64,000 nt of DNA from Shinisaurus crocodilurus (Eukaryota > Chordata > Lepidosauria > Squamata > Shinisauridae). This document shows positions 1 through 9,984 of the stretch, one piece after another. The position numbers were made by a program, and so were the translations under genes. Below the pieces are notes generated by a model that saw nothing but the letters and a program-made list of their open reading frames with translations, was not told the origin of the DNA and ran no database searches. How positions within the stretch are numbered: the first letter of the stretch is position 1; every line of letters starts with the position of its first letter. The stretch covers positions 132,426,274 through 132,490,273 of the forward strand of contig CM037877.1 in the NCBI GenBank assembly GCA_021292165.1. The letters run 5' to 3'.

Positions 1-1190
1 GGCCTTCTTCCATTGGTACCCCCAAGTTTATGTCTCCCTCCCCTGTTGGATTCAGTTTAAAGCCCTCCTGATTAAGTTCCTCATGCTGTGGCCAAACACA
101 TTCTTCCCAGTCCTTGTGAGGTGCAACCCATACTTTGCCAGCAGTCCATCTTCCAGGAAGTGTAGTCCGTGGTCCCAGAATCCAAATCCCTCACGTCGGC
201 TCCACCTTCGTAGCCAGTCATTCACTCGGAGTATTTTTCTTTCCCTTTCTATGCCTCTTCTAAGTACTGGAAGGATGGATGAGAAAACTATCCGGGCCCC
301 AAAGTTCTTGAGTTCCCTTCCCAGCTCTTCAAAGTCTGCCGTGATTTCTTTGTAACTCCGCTTGGCAGTATCATTTGTACCCACGTGGAAGAGAAGGAAG
401 GGATATGTGTCGGTGGGCTGTATGAGCCTCGGCAGCTGCTCTGTCACATCCTTAATCTGTGCCCCGGGGAGACAGCACACCTGGCGAGTCCATGGGTCTT
501 CACGACATACTTTGGCTTCGATCCCCCGCAGGAGGGAGTCTCCCACTATGAGTACTCTTCTCTTCCTCTTGCTGTAGGCCTTGGTTTGATTGCCTCCACT
601 TGACTGACCCTCAGCCTCTTGCTCGCTGTCACGTTGGGTGCCCGGTAAACCGTCCTCTGCAGGCTGTCCTCTGCTCTCGTCCTCAAGTACATGGAAGCGA
701 TTCCATAGCTCCACTGCTTCCACAGACGCAGAATATCTTGTAGTTCTTCTGCTCCTAACAGTCACCCTTTTCCAGGGAGTTCCCCATACGTTATTTCCCC
801 TTGCCTCTGCAGTCTCCGCCTCATCCTGCCGTTGCCCTTCTGGCTCCTGTTCTACGCTTTGGTGCTGTAGATCCACCGTTCTGTCTAAGAACTCCTCACT
901 TTCTCTTATGCTCCTGAGGGTTGACACTTGCTGCTCCAGTCCTCTGACCTTTTCTTCCAACAGCGTGACCAGCTTGCACTTGTTGCACGTGTAGGCCATG
1001 TTGATCTCCGGCAGGAAAACAAACATTGCACACCCATTGCGGGTCAGAATTCTCAACCCATGTGCTTTTTGCGTCTGCTGCTAAAAACTTTATCCATGCT
1101 CCGGTCATTTACCATCATGGCTACTGTAACCCTTCTCTCAGTGGCTTTTGTCTCCTGTCATCACTGTTCAGCCAATTCAGGTTGCTTCTG
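1..1190 (-). mobile_element. CR1 LINE, 5' part (5' UTR and ORF1), running off the window start
   Basis: The minus strand carries a CR1 ORF1 (stop at 52-54, likely start at 997-999) followed toward position 1 by the short spacer that leads to ORF2. The spacer and the last 300 bp of ORF1 match, at roughly 90% by eye, the + strand CR1 beginning at 40443, so both belong to one family. ORF2 of this copy would lie to the left of the window. The right edge near 1190 is a guess: no second copy is available to define the 5' UTR. Confidence 0.8.
52..1056 (-). CDS. CR1 ORF1 protein (CxxC/coiled coil plus SGNH esterase-like domain), open
   Basis: This open frame of 334 codons encodes the first protein of a CR1 LINE, thought to act as an RNA-binding chaperone in the retrotransposon particle. 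The likely start is the internal Met at position 999 (MAYTCNKCKL), because it opens directly on a CxxC pair followed by a heptad-like stretch (LLEEKVRGLEQQVSTL). The middle is charged and low complexity. The C-terminal half is an SGNH/GDSL-type hydrolase: block I is GDSLLRG, block III contains VGTND, and the final block reads YGLHLT. In the sister copy at 40443 this last block reads DGLHLT, so the presumed catalytic Asp is Tyr here (GAT to TAT). There is no internal stop. It is a transposon gene, not a host gene. Confidence 0.85.
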   Translation of the reverse strand: MRILTRNGCAMFVFLPEINMAYTCNKCKLVTLLEEKVRGLEQQVSTLRSIRESEEFLDRTVDLQHQSVEQEPEGQRQDEAETAEARGNNVWGTPWKRVTVRSRRTTRYSASVEAVELWNRFHVLEDESRGQPAEDGLPGTQRDSEQEAEGQSSGGNQTKAYSKRKRRVLIVGDSLLRGIEAKVCREDPWTRQVCCLPGAQIKDVTEQLPRLIQPTDTYPFLLFHVGTNDTAKRSYKEITADFEELGRELKNFGARIVFSSILPVLRRGIERERKILRVNDWLRRWSRREGFGFWDHGLHFLEDGLLAKYGLHLTRTGKNVFGHSMRNLIRRALN

Positions 1191-2242
1191 TTAAAACCTG
1201 CTCTCCCTGCCATCAATGGCATTGTCACACCCATGACCTGCCCCACTCTTGAAATCAGGCCTACACAATTTGTGACCCAACAACAAATACAGACCGCCAG
1301 CTATGCCTGGCAGCTCTCTAGCAGCTCAGTAAACCTGTTTTTTGCTGCCTACTTGGGACTGCAAAACAAGGCAGCAGGAAGCATCTGACAGGCCACCAAG
1401 CATGGCTGGTAGGTAGTGTTCATCTTGGTGGGTTTGAAATTATCTCCAGCACTCTGGCCTGAACAAGATCTTCTTCTCCCAATCTTCACACTCTTCAGGA
1501 ACCACTAATGCTCAGGTTTCTCTGGTTCCCATCTAGGGATGAGGAAGAAATTTGTTTCACATTTTAATGTGAACTTACCAAATTTCCCATTTTTGAGCCA
1601 ACAGGTCAACTGAAACTCTGTTATCTTTTGAAATTCACACTCCTCTGAATTTTGCAATGGAGTTCTCCAATCAAAAAGTGATTGTATATAAAAATGTGTA
1701 TATATGTGGAAAGTGTTTGGATTGAGCATTATTCTAGCAATAAGCCCTGTGAAGCTTAATGTTTCTGAACAAAGCTTAGCTCAACTTCACAATAAATTAT
1801 TTGTGTTGGAACAGATCTTAAAATACCTCAAATTCAGAGTGATAGACAGTCTAAGAATCTTCATGACAGTGAGCCCACTGGAAAGTATGGAATATTGATT
1901 TTAAAACAAAATGGATGGCTGCCGCAAAGTTCACAGAATTTTGAGATGCCATGAGGCCTTGAAACCGGTGGCAATGACAGGGGAGAGGTCTTGTCTGATG
2001 CTTCCCTCCCTCTTCTTGCACCTTAAATGCTGCAGCAGCAGTGCCTAGAGATGTGAAGGCCCAGAAATTTTTTTTGAAAAGACTCAGGAGGGCGGCGGGG
2101 GGGGGGGGGAAATCAAAGCCTTTTTTGTTTTTTTTCCTGAAAAATTGAAAAAAATTGGATTATGGAATATTTTCTTCCAGAATGATGAATAAAATGTTTC
2201 TGACAAGGTATTCCCTCCCCTCAGCAAAATGGTGAGACCAAC
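1191..2242. other. Intergenic, no gene seen
   Basis: No convincing coding region or named repeat. The short open frames have no recognisable domains. It contains a G homopolymer near 2095-2110 and T-rich runs near 2120-2150. Confidence 0.5.
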
Positions 2243-2250
2243 GTCTAGCA

Positions 2251-2385
2251 CAGTGTTCTCCAACCTTGGGTCCCCAGATGTTTTTGGCCTACAACTTGCA
2301 GCATGCCCCAGCCAGCTATGCTGGCTGGGTCATGCTGGGAGTTGTAGGCCAAAAACATCTGGGGACCCAAGGTTGGAGAACACTG
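2251..2385. mobile_element. Palindromic hAT-type MITE (family A), full copy with 8-bp TSD
   Basis: The two halves are reverse complements of one another, ending CAGTGTTCTCCAACC and GGTTGGAGAACACTG. The flanks GTCTAGCA (2243-2250) and ATCTAGCA (2386-2393) are a 7/8 target-site duplication. CAG...CTG ends and 8-bp duplications are typical of hAT elements. The same sequence recurs at 12444, 14139 and 16017, and as a variant at 48626 and 49777. Confidence 0.85.
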
Positions 2386-2767
2386 ATCTAGCATATGGAG
2401 GCATTTCCACACTGCAAGTTCTCCTGAAAGAAAAAAATGTGATTTGCAAATACTGTCAAATGAAATATGCATTTCCAAATGCTACTAGGATGACAAAACA
2501 TATCCTTGTATCATGTAAGAAGTGTCCTGCAGACATTTTTTTAAAAAATCCTTCATGGATCTAAGTGAGGAGGACCAGACTGATGAAAGTGCAAGTCGCG
2601 CTAGGGATGTATGAGAATTTCAAAGGGGGGTGGAAACGGGGGCGAACTCACCCCATTCGACCCCCTGAGCCCCGCTGAAACTACCTCTCCCCGGTTCGGC
2701 ACATCTCCCCGGAGAGGAGCCGGGGAGGGGTTCTTCTGGGTCCCCAGTGCTGCTCTTTTTACATTAG

Positions 2768-2949
2768 TTCCATAGAAAATCAGCCTAAAACAGCTGCAAT
2801 TTGCTATTCGCGGCTGTTTTACACTGGTTTTCTATGGTACTTACATGAAAAACGCAGTGCCGGGGACCCGAAAGTGACGCGATGGGACCCCTTGCGCTGC
2901 GCTGCGTTTTTCACGTAAGTACCATAGAAACCCAGCTTAAAACAGCCGC
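2768..2949. repeat. Three alternating inverted repeat units
   Basis: Unit 1 (2768-2800), unit 2 (2810-2857, inverted) and unit 3 (2903-2949, direct) share the core CCATAGAAA...TAAAACAGC. Unit 2 can pair with either neighbour; the unit 2/unit 3 arms are about 48 bp and also contain AAAACGCAG/CTGCGTTTT. The surrounding 2600-3000 block looks like the rest of a non-autonomous DNA element, but no target duplication was identified. Confidence 0.6.
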
Positions 2950-3059
2950 AAATACCTATTCGCATTTATTTTTTGTTCCAAACTATACCAGCTTTCACAT
3001 TTCAGAGTCTTCCATAGTAGGCAAAATGGAAAGGCAGTTAATCCTCAGCCATTAAAAGA

Positions 3060-3860
3060 AATGGTTAATGTGGGTATACCTGTGGGTATTCCATGGGACC
3101 TCGCAAGAGCAGTGAGGTTTCCTCCCCGCTGCCACTTGACAGCAGCACAGAGTGGCTCATTCCCACTTGCTGCTGTGGCCGCCAGCCCCTTTTGGCTGGT
3201 GGCAACAAGCGGGAGCAGCAAGGTTCCCCCCATTCCCTGCCGCTGCTTGACAGCAGTGCCTGACAGAGGGGAGAAGGGGGGGGGTGACGAGCCGCTTTGC
3301 TTGACTTCCTCAAGAAGAAGCCAAGCAGAGCAGCTTGTTCCCCACCTTGGCTTGGTGTGGCGCCCGCATGCGCCACACCAAGCAAGGGCAGCGCATTCAG
3401 CTGGGTCTCCTCCCAGGAGACCCAGCCAAAGGTGGCTTGTCCCCCACAGGCAGCCACAATCATGGCTGTGGTGGGACATGTTTGGTTGGATCTCCCCAGG
3501 AGGAGGCCCAGCCAAACGCGCATCCCCTGCCCACAGTTCCTGCCCTTGGTTGGTGTGGCACCTGTGGGCACCGCATTGAACAAGGGCAAGGGGACGAGCT
3601 GCGTTCCCCTTGCTCGCCGCAGCAGTTGCTTAGAGACTGGGGTGGTGACTAAGGGGGGGCAAGCTGATGTCTGGGGTGTGCCCCCTCTTCAAGCCTTGAG
3701 TGGGGCTTGAGGAGGCAGCATGCAGCAGACACCTGCAATGCTGCATCTCCCCTCCTCAAGCGGGGCTTGGGGAGGTGGCGCACGGATGACAGCTGCCCCA
3801 AATGCTGCTTGGGCACTTTGGGCGGCTTTCATCGGCGCTTGCCCAGAGCTGCTTGGCCAG
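3060..3860. repeat. GC-rich block with multiple hairpins
   Basis: It is GC-rich and open in several frames on both strands, with no domain. It contains perfect short palindromes: arms 3351-3363 and 3370-3382 (CTTGGTGTGGCGC) and arms 3401-3410 and 3416-3425 (CTGGGTCTCC). The cluster of palindromes suggests a foldback transposon interior or an expanded repeat rather than an exon. Confidence 0.45.
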
Positions 3861-3861
3861 A

Positions 3862-5166
3862 ATGGCAAGACTTTCTGCCAACTACAGACCCATTAGCCTC
3901 TTAGACGTGGCCTCTAAATTATATTCACGTTATCTACTAAACAAAATGCAGGAATGGGACAGTAAACAAGCCATCATTCATGATGAGCAAGCGGGATTCA
4001 GGAAGGGTAGGAGTACCATAGACCAAGTTTTTGTTTTGCGTCATCTAGTTTGTAAGTATATCAAAAGCCCACATAAGACTCTTTATGTAGCTTTTATAGA
4101 CTTTTCTTCAGCCTTTGATCTCATAGATAGGGAACAGTTATGGGTCAAATTGGCCCAATCAAACATTGACAAAAGGCTCCTTTGGCTTCTCCAACAATTA
4201 CACTGTGAGAATTATATGCAAGTGAGATTGGGCCTGCAAGGAGCCCTGTCACAGGCAATTCCAATTAAAAGAGGTGTTAAGCAAGGATGCATATTGGCAC
4301 CTTTCTTATTTAATTTCTATATTAACAATCTTATCCCTGATATGGCATCCTCTTCCTTTTTTTCTCCTTCTCTTGGGAACCGTAAAGTGTCAATGCTGCT
4401 TTACGCTGATGATTTAGTTTTGCTTTCCCAAAATAAAATTGGTCTCAGAAGGATGCTGGCCAAATTTGGCCAACTGTGTAAAAAAGAACATCTAAAAGTC
4501 AATTACGAGAAAACTAAGGTCACCGTATTTGGTAAGAGAGCTCATAAGTCCAGGTGGACATTAGATGGCCATATCCTTGAGCAAGTACAAAGATTTAAAT
4601 ACTTAGGATTGCTCATTGACGGGAAACTATCATGGAAACCTCATCTGGACGCAATTAAGTTACTATTTGGGCGTTCAACTGGGCAGCTATTTAGGTTTTT
4701 CTATTTGAAGGGGGGGGGCAACTAATCAACCCAGCCATTAAGATCTTTGTGTCAAAGATTATTGCACAAATGCTTTACGGGGCTGAGATCTGGGGAATTG
4801 GAGTTAAATCCGAATTAGACGTTCTACAAAATAAATTTATGAGACAGATCTTGGGACTTCCCTCTGGGACGCTGGCAGCCCATCTTAGAGCTGAGCTGCT
4901 GGGCCTCCCCTCGATTGCAGCCAGAATTGATCTAGCCTATCTTAGATATTGGCGCAGACTAAATGCTTCTGATTGATCATAACCTTATCAAGCTCTGCTG
5001 GTTAGAACAATTAAAGTCAGGGGGATGGGCTCGAAAATGTCAGGACAAGCTTATAGTTTATAATCTTGAGATGGAGAAACATTTATCCCTAAACCCGCGT
5101 GATCTTAGGAATTGGGTTTTTGATCAGGATGCTAATCAAGATAGAGCATCCATTATTGCTGCCTGA
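3862..5166 (+). pseudogene. LINE ORF2 reverse transcriptase, frameshifted
   Basis: This is the reverse transcriptase of the LINE, which copies element RNA at the target site. Visible RT blocks in order are NYRPISLLDVASK, QAGFRKGRSTIDQ, FIDFSSAFDLID (first catalytic Asp), GVKQGCILAPFLF, LLYADDLVLLSQ (catalytic YADD) and KYLGLLID. The frame from 3802 breaks at 4723-4725, just after a run of Gs at 4710-4718, and resumes in another frame at 4749 (AQMLYGAEIWGIG), then again near 4963. Homopolymer slippage explains the first break; later stops show a dead copy. No endonuclease domain remains because the 5' end is missing. Confidence 0.8.
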
Positions 5167-5492
5167 TACTCTATTTGGTATCCTCAAATTAAGGCTAATC
5201 ATTCAAGGCCCCAATACTTTGAGACTTTGACTTTTCTGCAATTACGTAGGGCTTTTGTTGAATTGAGATTCCAACAGATGCCCTCGGCTTACATAGAGGG
5301 GAGATATCGGGAATTCCCCATAGGGATCGTAAATGTATATTTGGATGTACTCAGGTCGAGGATATTATGCACTATTTACTGATTTGTCCTTTATATACAG
5401 TGCCTAGAGGGAAATTTTTATGGCCTATCCTTAGTCGGTTCCCAGGACGATCTCTTCAGGAACTGACAGTCAATCTCTTAGCTGATAAACAT

Positions 5493-6275
5493 CAGGGATG
5501 GGGACTCGGACTCGAGGACTCGACTCATGAGTCGGACTGAGTCCCCCCTCTGACTCGACTCGGACTCGAGTCCCAATATTTTTAATGGGACTCGAGACTC
5601 GACTCGGGACTCGAGACCAAGGACTCGTCAACATCCCTGGGCTGTTGACGAGTCTTCTGGCTGTGCCAGAAGGAGCGCGATCACCGGTGAAAAGCGCATG
5701 GAAGCGAGGCGCGCCGCTGCTCGGCCACTATGGACAGCTACCAGGAGCGCAGCCCCAACGATGTGTTGAGATTTATTTTGATTGATGTGTTGTTGTGGGG
5801 GGTTTGGGTTAGGGTCAGACATTTTGGGTTTGGCTGCCTCTGCCTGCCTGTTTGGGGTTCCCAGCCTCCTCTGCCTGCCTGGTCTCTTCTTGACCTGTTC
5901 AACAGTTGAATTGTCCAAGACAAAGGCCTCTGCCTGCCTGCTTTGGGGTTCCCTGCCTCCTCTGCCTGCCTGGTTATTTTGGGTTTGTCTGCCTGGTCGG
6001 TTCTTGCCAAAATCAGTTGCAGAGTTTTGAAATAAAAAGGCACACTTGTGCCTAGAATTTATTTAAGCCACACATCTGAAGTAGCCTTATTTTGTTGGGG
6101 GGAAACCCCACTGATTTTAATAGGGACTCGTGGAGTCAGTTTTGGGAGTGACTCAGGACTCGTGACTCGTGAGTCACCATTTTGGACCAAGGACTCGGAC
6201 TCGGACTCGAGACTCGGGTCCAAAGACTCGTGACTCGACTCGTGACTCGAGACCAAGGACTCTTCAACATCCCTG
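5493..6275 (+). mobile_element. hAT-type element with GACTC-rich subterminal arrays (family B), copy 1
   Basis: Ends are CAGGGATG and CATCCCTG. A perfect 8-bp duplication ATAAACAT flanks it (5485-5492 and 6276-6283), inside the LINE. Both terminal zones (about 5500-5640 and 6120-6265) are dense runs of GACTCGAGTC-like motifs in both orientations. The interior, about 480 bp, holds unrelated sequence including a 96-codon minus-strand frame (5628-5918) with no domain I recognise. It is nearly identical to copy 2 at 14268, so the family was recently mobile. No transposase is visible. Confidence 0.85.
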
Positions 6276-6525
6276 ATAAACATCTGCAAATTACACACTT
6301 GGTAGCCAAATTTGCTTTGGCAGCTAAGAAGCTCTGCTCCAGTTATGCAAATGTACTAAATCCTAAGATTTAGTTATAAATATTATTTTGTAAATTTGCA
6401 GGTAATACTGTATGTATTCAGATGTATGTTTTTCTTTTGTTCTTTGTTGCGCATTGTAAAGGCCTTTGGCTATACACAATAAATTAATTGATGATGACAC
6501 TCTGGACAAGCAGCTCTATAGTTTT

Positions 6526-6715
6526 TTTGGCTTAGTGTGTCACCTGGGTTTGGATGACACGCTAAGCCATGGAGGGTTTAGTAAACTCTAGAACAAGCCA
6601 TGGCTTTTTGGGGTGGCTTCGTACCCACCCTGAAGCCAACCTGCAGGAAGTGGGCTGGGTTCAGATGACACGCTAAGCCATCATGGCTTCGCATGTCATG
6701 CGAACCCAGTCAGTG
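6526..6715. repeat. Palindromic MITE-like fragments
   Basis: Two blocks share GATGACACGCTAAGCCAT (6553-6570 and 6664-6681). The second is a foldback whose arms are GGGTTCAGATGACACG and its degenerate complement ending GCGAACCC. This resembles a decayed hAT MITE; no duplication was found. Confidence 0.45.
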
Positions 6716-6719
6716 AGTT

Positions 6720-8300
6720 TAACTTCCAAAGTTCCAAGTAAGCATATGTAGGATCCAGTTTCAAAATAGTTGCAGTGTTAGGTCACTGTATGAAGGTCTG
6801 AATGGGCCCTGAAGCATAACCACAACCATGAGAAGTGGGAAGAGCTCTGACCTTTCCCTGCAGTAATCAGAGTTGAGTAAGCATTGTGTTTTCTTCCCCA
6901 AGGAACAGCCAGTTCCTGCATCTTTTCATACCGTACGCCATGTTACCGCAACCTGGAGTGTTGCCCATTGTACACTCCAAGTCATTTCATCATCTGCCAC
7001 ACAGTCATGCCCTCTGGGCCAGGTATAGAAAGGAACAAGCAGTGGAGAACCCAGCTCTGGAAAGCCACCAGAGGTGAGTGAGGTGAACGGTGCACTTTCG
7101 TCACAGTTGCAGGCAGCTTTGTATAGTGCAATAGGTGCCTTTAGACTTGGAGCAATGCCTTCCCCAGGACCCCCTCCCTTGCCATCTCCAATCAAACCAA
7201 ATATGGGGCTAAACGACTGACAGTGAAATGGTAGCCCTATGTTAGTGTTAGTGTAACCAGTGTTAGTGTAACCAGTGTTAACTGGTTACTGTGAGCCTCA
7301 GGTAGTCTCACAGCTGCTTCTCCTCCTTTGCCTCCCTATTTCCAATCAATAGATATAACAAAGCATCGGGATAACACTCCTGTCTAAGGCAGATTCTTAA
7401 GGCAGCTCAGAATGGAGGCCGCCACATTTTCCTCTCCATGTCACTGTCCTGCCCATGTATGAGGTGGTGGTGGAGGCGATGGGGTGGGGAGTTTCTATTT
7501 TTTTTACACCAAGGGGGACACACAGATGAAGGGAGCTGACCCCTGCCCTGCTCTTGTACCTTACCTCCCCCATGCTCTGTTGCTTCAAACACTTTCTTTC
7601 CCAGCTTGGCTCACTTACAGTATTGGAGCTGTGTTACGAAGAAAAGAGCCTAAAACTACAGATGGGAAGGTAATACACCGAAGGTGTTTTTGGTTTTTAT
7701 TAAAAACTCCTCTCACTTGCGCATCATTGTTGATGAAGAAAGTAGAGCCTTCCCACCCCAATCCCACACTTTATGTATGAATGGGGCAGACACGTGAATT
7801 TGATAAAAGTGGCTGGTTGCTGGTCCTTTTCCTAACTGGTTCTTGTCTGTCTCACCATTTGTTATTTCTCTAACCAAGAATGCCAGTGGCAAGGGAATTC
7901 ACAGAAATCCCTTCTTAATTGGAAACAGCAAGTTTGTGTATTTTTTCAGTTGTCTATTTTGATTCTTGTAGAATTAAAGTTAAATAGCTGCAATGTAGCA
8001 GTTTCCAAATTCCCACAGCCCTGTCCATTAGAAAGGAAATACATCCCAGATTGGGGGGGGGGGGCATTTAATTATTAATACACTGAGACTAAGCATTAGA
8101 ACAAAGCACTAGCAGTTTTATAGGATACATCTGGCAAGGACTGTAACCAGATAGATTCTCACGATCGTTTTTCCCTACCTTTTCCCAGACTTCTGGACTG
8201 ACCTGGGGGAACTGTTTCTTCCTTGAAAAAATGGCTTCTGTGGAGAAAAAGCCTGACATAGCACACACCTTGCCCCACATACCACCTGCATAATCTCCGC
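6720..8300. other. Intergenic, no gene seen
   Basis: No domain-bearing frame. It contains a small tandem repeat at about 7244-7275 (AGTGTTAGTGTAACC, two units, with a third partial) and a G-run near 8052-8064. Confidence 0.5.
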
Positions 8301-8499
8301 CAGAGGCGGAGGAGCCCAGTGAACTGTGCATATTCCTCCAAGGAGGCCAGGTGGGGTGTCTGAGTCTGCGACACATTCAAATGTTAATGGTTTCCTCAAG
8401 CACCCTCAATGGTCCCCTCAATTGCCCCCCCAAGCACCCTTAATGGTTCATGGCCAAAAATGCACCCGAAGGCACCTCACCCCTCCTACCTGGCAGGAC

Positions 8500-8945
8500 C
8501 GGTTTGTCATGCCTGAGAAGGGAGGGGTCGGGCTATCGGAAAAGTGGGGGAGAGGGATAAACAGGCAGCCATGGCTACTGTTTCTTGTTGGATCAAGGTA
8601 CGACGGAGCACAGAGTGGGCCATTGGCTAAGGCCAGCCTGGAAAGATCAACCCCCAAGCGAAGCGCCTGGGTACGCTAGTGTAAGTACTTGGTTGCTAGT
8701 TTAGTCTAGTCACTAGCGTAGGTTCTTGGTTGTTATTTTGTAGTTCTGACTGTGTGTTACAACTGTATTCCATTCTGTCAATTTCATTTCCCTTATCTCC
8801 CCACCTAATTTGTAACTGACAAAACTAAAATAAACTTACTTTTTTCTTTACCCTACACTGAGTGTGTAGGACAGATTCTCTGTTGATTCAGTGCTAAATC
8901 CCAGCGTCTCACAGGGGCTGAGCCGCTGAGTTTGGCAGGGTGAAT
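8500..8945 (+). mobile_element. Possible LTR-like sequence (low confidence)
   Basis: It holds an AATAAA signal near 8829 followed by about 100 bp, then TTTGGGGTCGGC at about 8945-8957, which loosely recalls a proline-tRNA primer-binding site after an endogenous retrovirus LTR. No paired LTR, gag or pol was found, so a chance resemblance remains possible. Confidence 0.2.
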
Positions 8946-9641
8946 TTGGGGTCGGCAAGATCCAGGCTAGCATTTTGGAAGCCTCTGATCTCCCTCTCCG
9001 AATCAAAGGACCGGTGGCGGTCCTTCACAGTTTCCTTGTGAGCGTTACTGTAATGATGATGATAGGAACAAAAGTGTTCCATGAGTGGGTGCATGGAGAG
9101 AAGCAGTTCAGGGGAACACCACAAGAATTGGCCATTTTGAGTTCTGCTGTATAGTAAGCATTTTATAGAGAAGTTTGTTCCACACCTTAGTCTCCTGGGG
9201 CATCATTTTATAAAGTTTGTATTGTAATAATGAATACAATGCTCTTTTTGAAGTCTTTGGCTAGGGAAACCAACTTTTTTTTGGTAGCAGGGCCTTGAAA
9301 CTCAATGATGAAGAGTGCCAGTTATGGAGTAATCACTCAGCAACTGCCCACACTCATGAGTTGGCAAGTGGCAGATGGAACCAGAGTGAGTAGCCCCTTG
9401 GACCTAGAATAGGTTTGGAGAGATCTTGTCCCCAATGGAAGTTTGGTCTCTCAATGTTTCTTTAGCATGCTGCCCACTCCCCCTATTACATTTCTGTACA
9501 TAAACTGGTATGGCAGGATATCCAGAGCCACCATTTCAGATTTCATTGTAGTGGAGGCCAAGGGACTTTGGTGTCCAGGCAAGATTCCTAACAAGATTTG
9601 TAGGCCTACTCTTGGATATATTCAATTTTAAGTTAGAAAAC

Positions 9642-9642
<1 letters not shown>

Positions 9643-9711
<69 letters not shown>
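9643..9711. repeat. Compound microsatellite (GT)n(GA)n
   Basis: About 34 bp of GT repeat pass directly into about 35 bp of GA repeat. Confidence 0.97.
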
Positions 9712-9715
<4 letters not shown>

Positions 9716-9901
9716 CCCCTTACAATATACATTATATTTTACATGAGCTTGTTGGGATTATTTCATTTATTTATTTATATCCTCATAGTCTCCAATTGCC
9801 CCCCAAATGCCAGGACCTTCTGGAAAACCCTTACGCCATCATGGCTTCTCACTTTGTCATGCAGAGTCTCGAATTCCCCTGCTTCCCGCAATTGCAAGCT
9901 A

Positions 9902-9980
9902 CTTAAAGGGGCCATGGGCAAAATTGCTGCTAAGCTTGCAGTTTTAGCTTAGCTGCAATTTTGCCCATGGCCCCTTTAAG
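9902..9980. repeat. Near-perfect 79-bp hairpin
   Basis: Arms 9902-9927 and 9955-9980 are perfect complements (CTTAAAGGGGCCATGGGCAA...). After one T:T mismatch the pairing continues for 8 bp (9929-9936 with 9946-9953), leaving a 9-nt loop. In all 34 of 35 positions pair. It could be a very short foldback element or a small-RNA precursor-like hairpin. Confidence 0.9.
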
Positions 9981-9984
9981 ATAA

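Larger units (their letters stand above)
3862..6495 (+). mobile_element. 5'-truncated non-LTR LINE (YADD reverse transcriptase), split by a hAT element
   Basis: Reverse transcriptase begins abruptly near 3862. The C-terminal region runs to about 5492, is interrupted by the hAT copy 5493-6275, and resumes to a 3' end at about 6495 rich in AATTGATGATG-type tail sequence. The clade is not certain: the C-terminal HYLLHCPLY-like zinc knuckle in a decayed frame and the RT motifs fit I/Jockey/Vingi or RTE-like LINEs better than CR1 or L1. Confidence 0.75.

Noticed and set aside
3045..3710. Overlapping 100-170-codon frames on both strands
   Set aside because: Palindrome-rich GC block; composition rather than coding. 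No domain or splice context.
6884..7780. Possible small exons among 60-98-codon frames
   Set aside because: No recognisable protein domain, conserved motif or paired splice signals; frames on both strands overlap, as expected by chance.
9647..9952. 101-codon frame starting with Cys/Val and Arg/Glu runs
   Set aside because: Translation of the GT/GA microsatellite.
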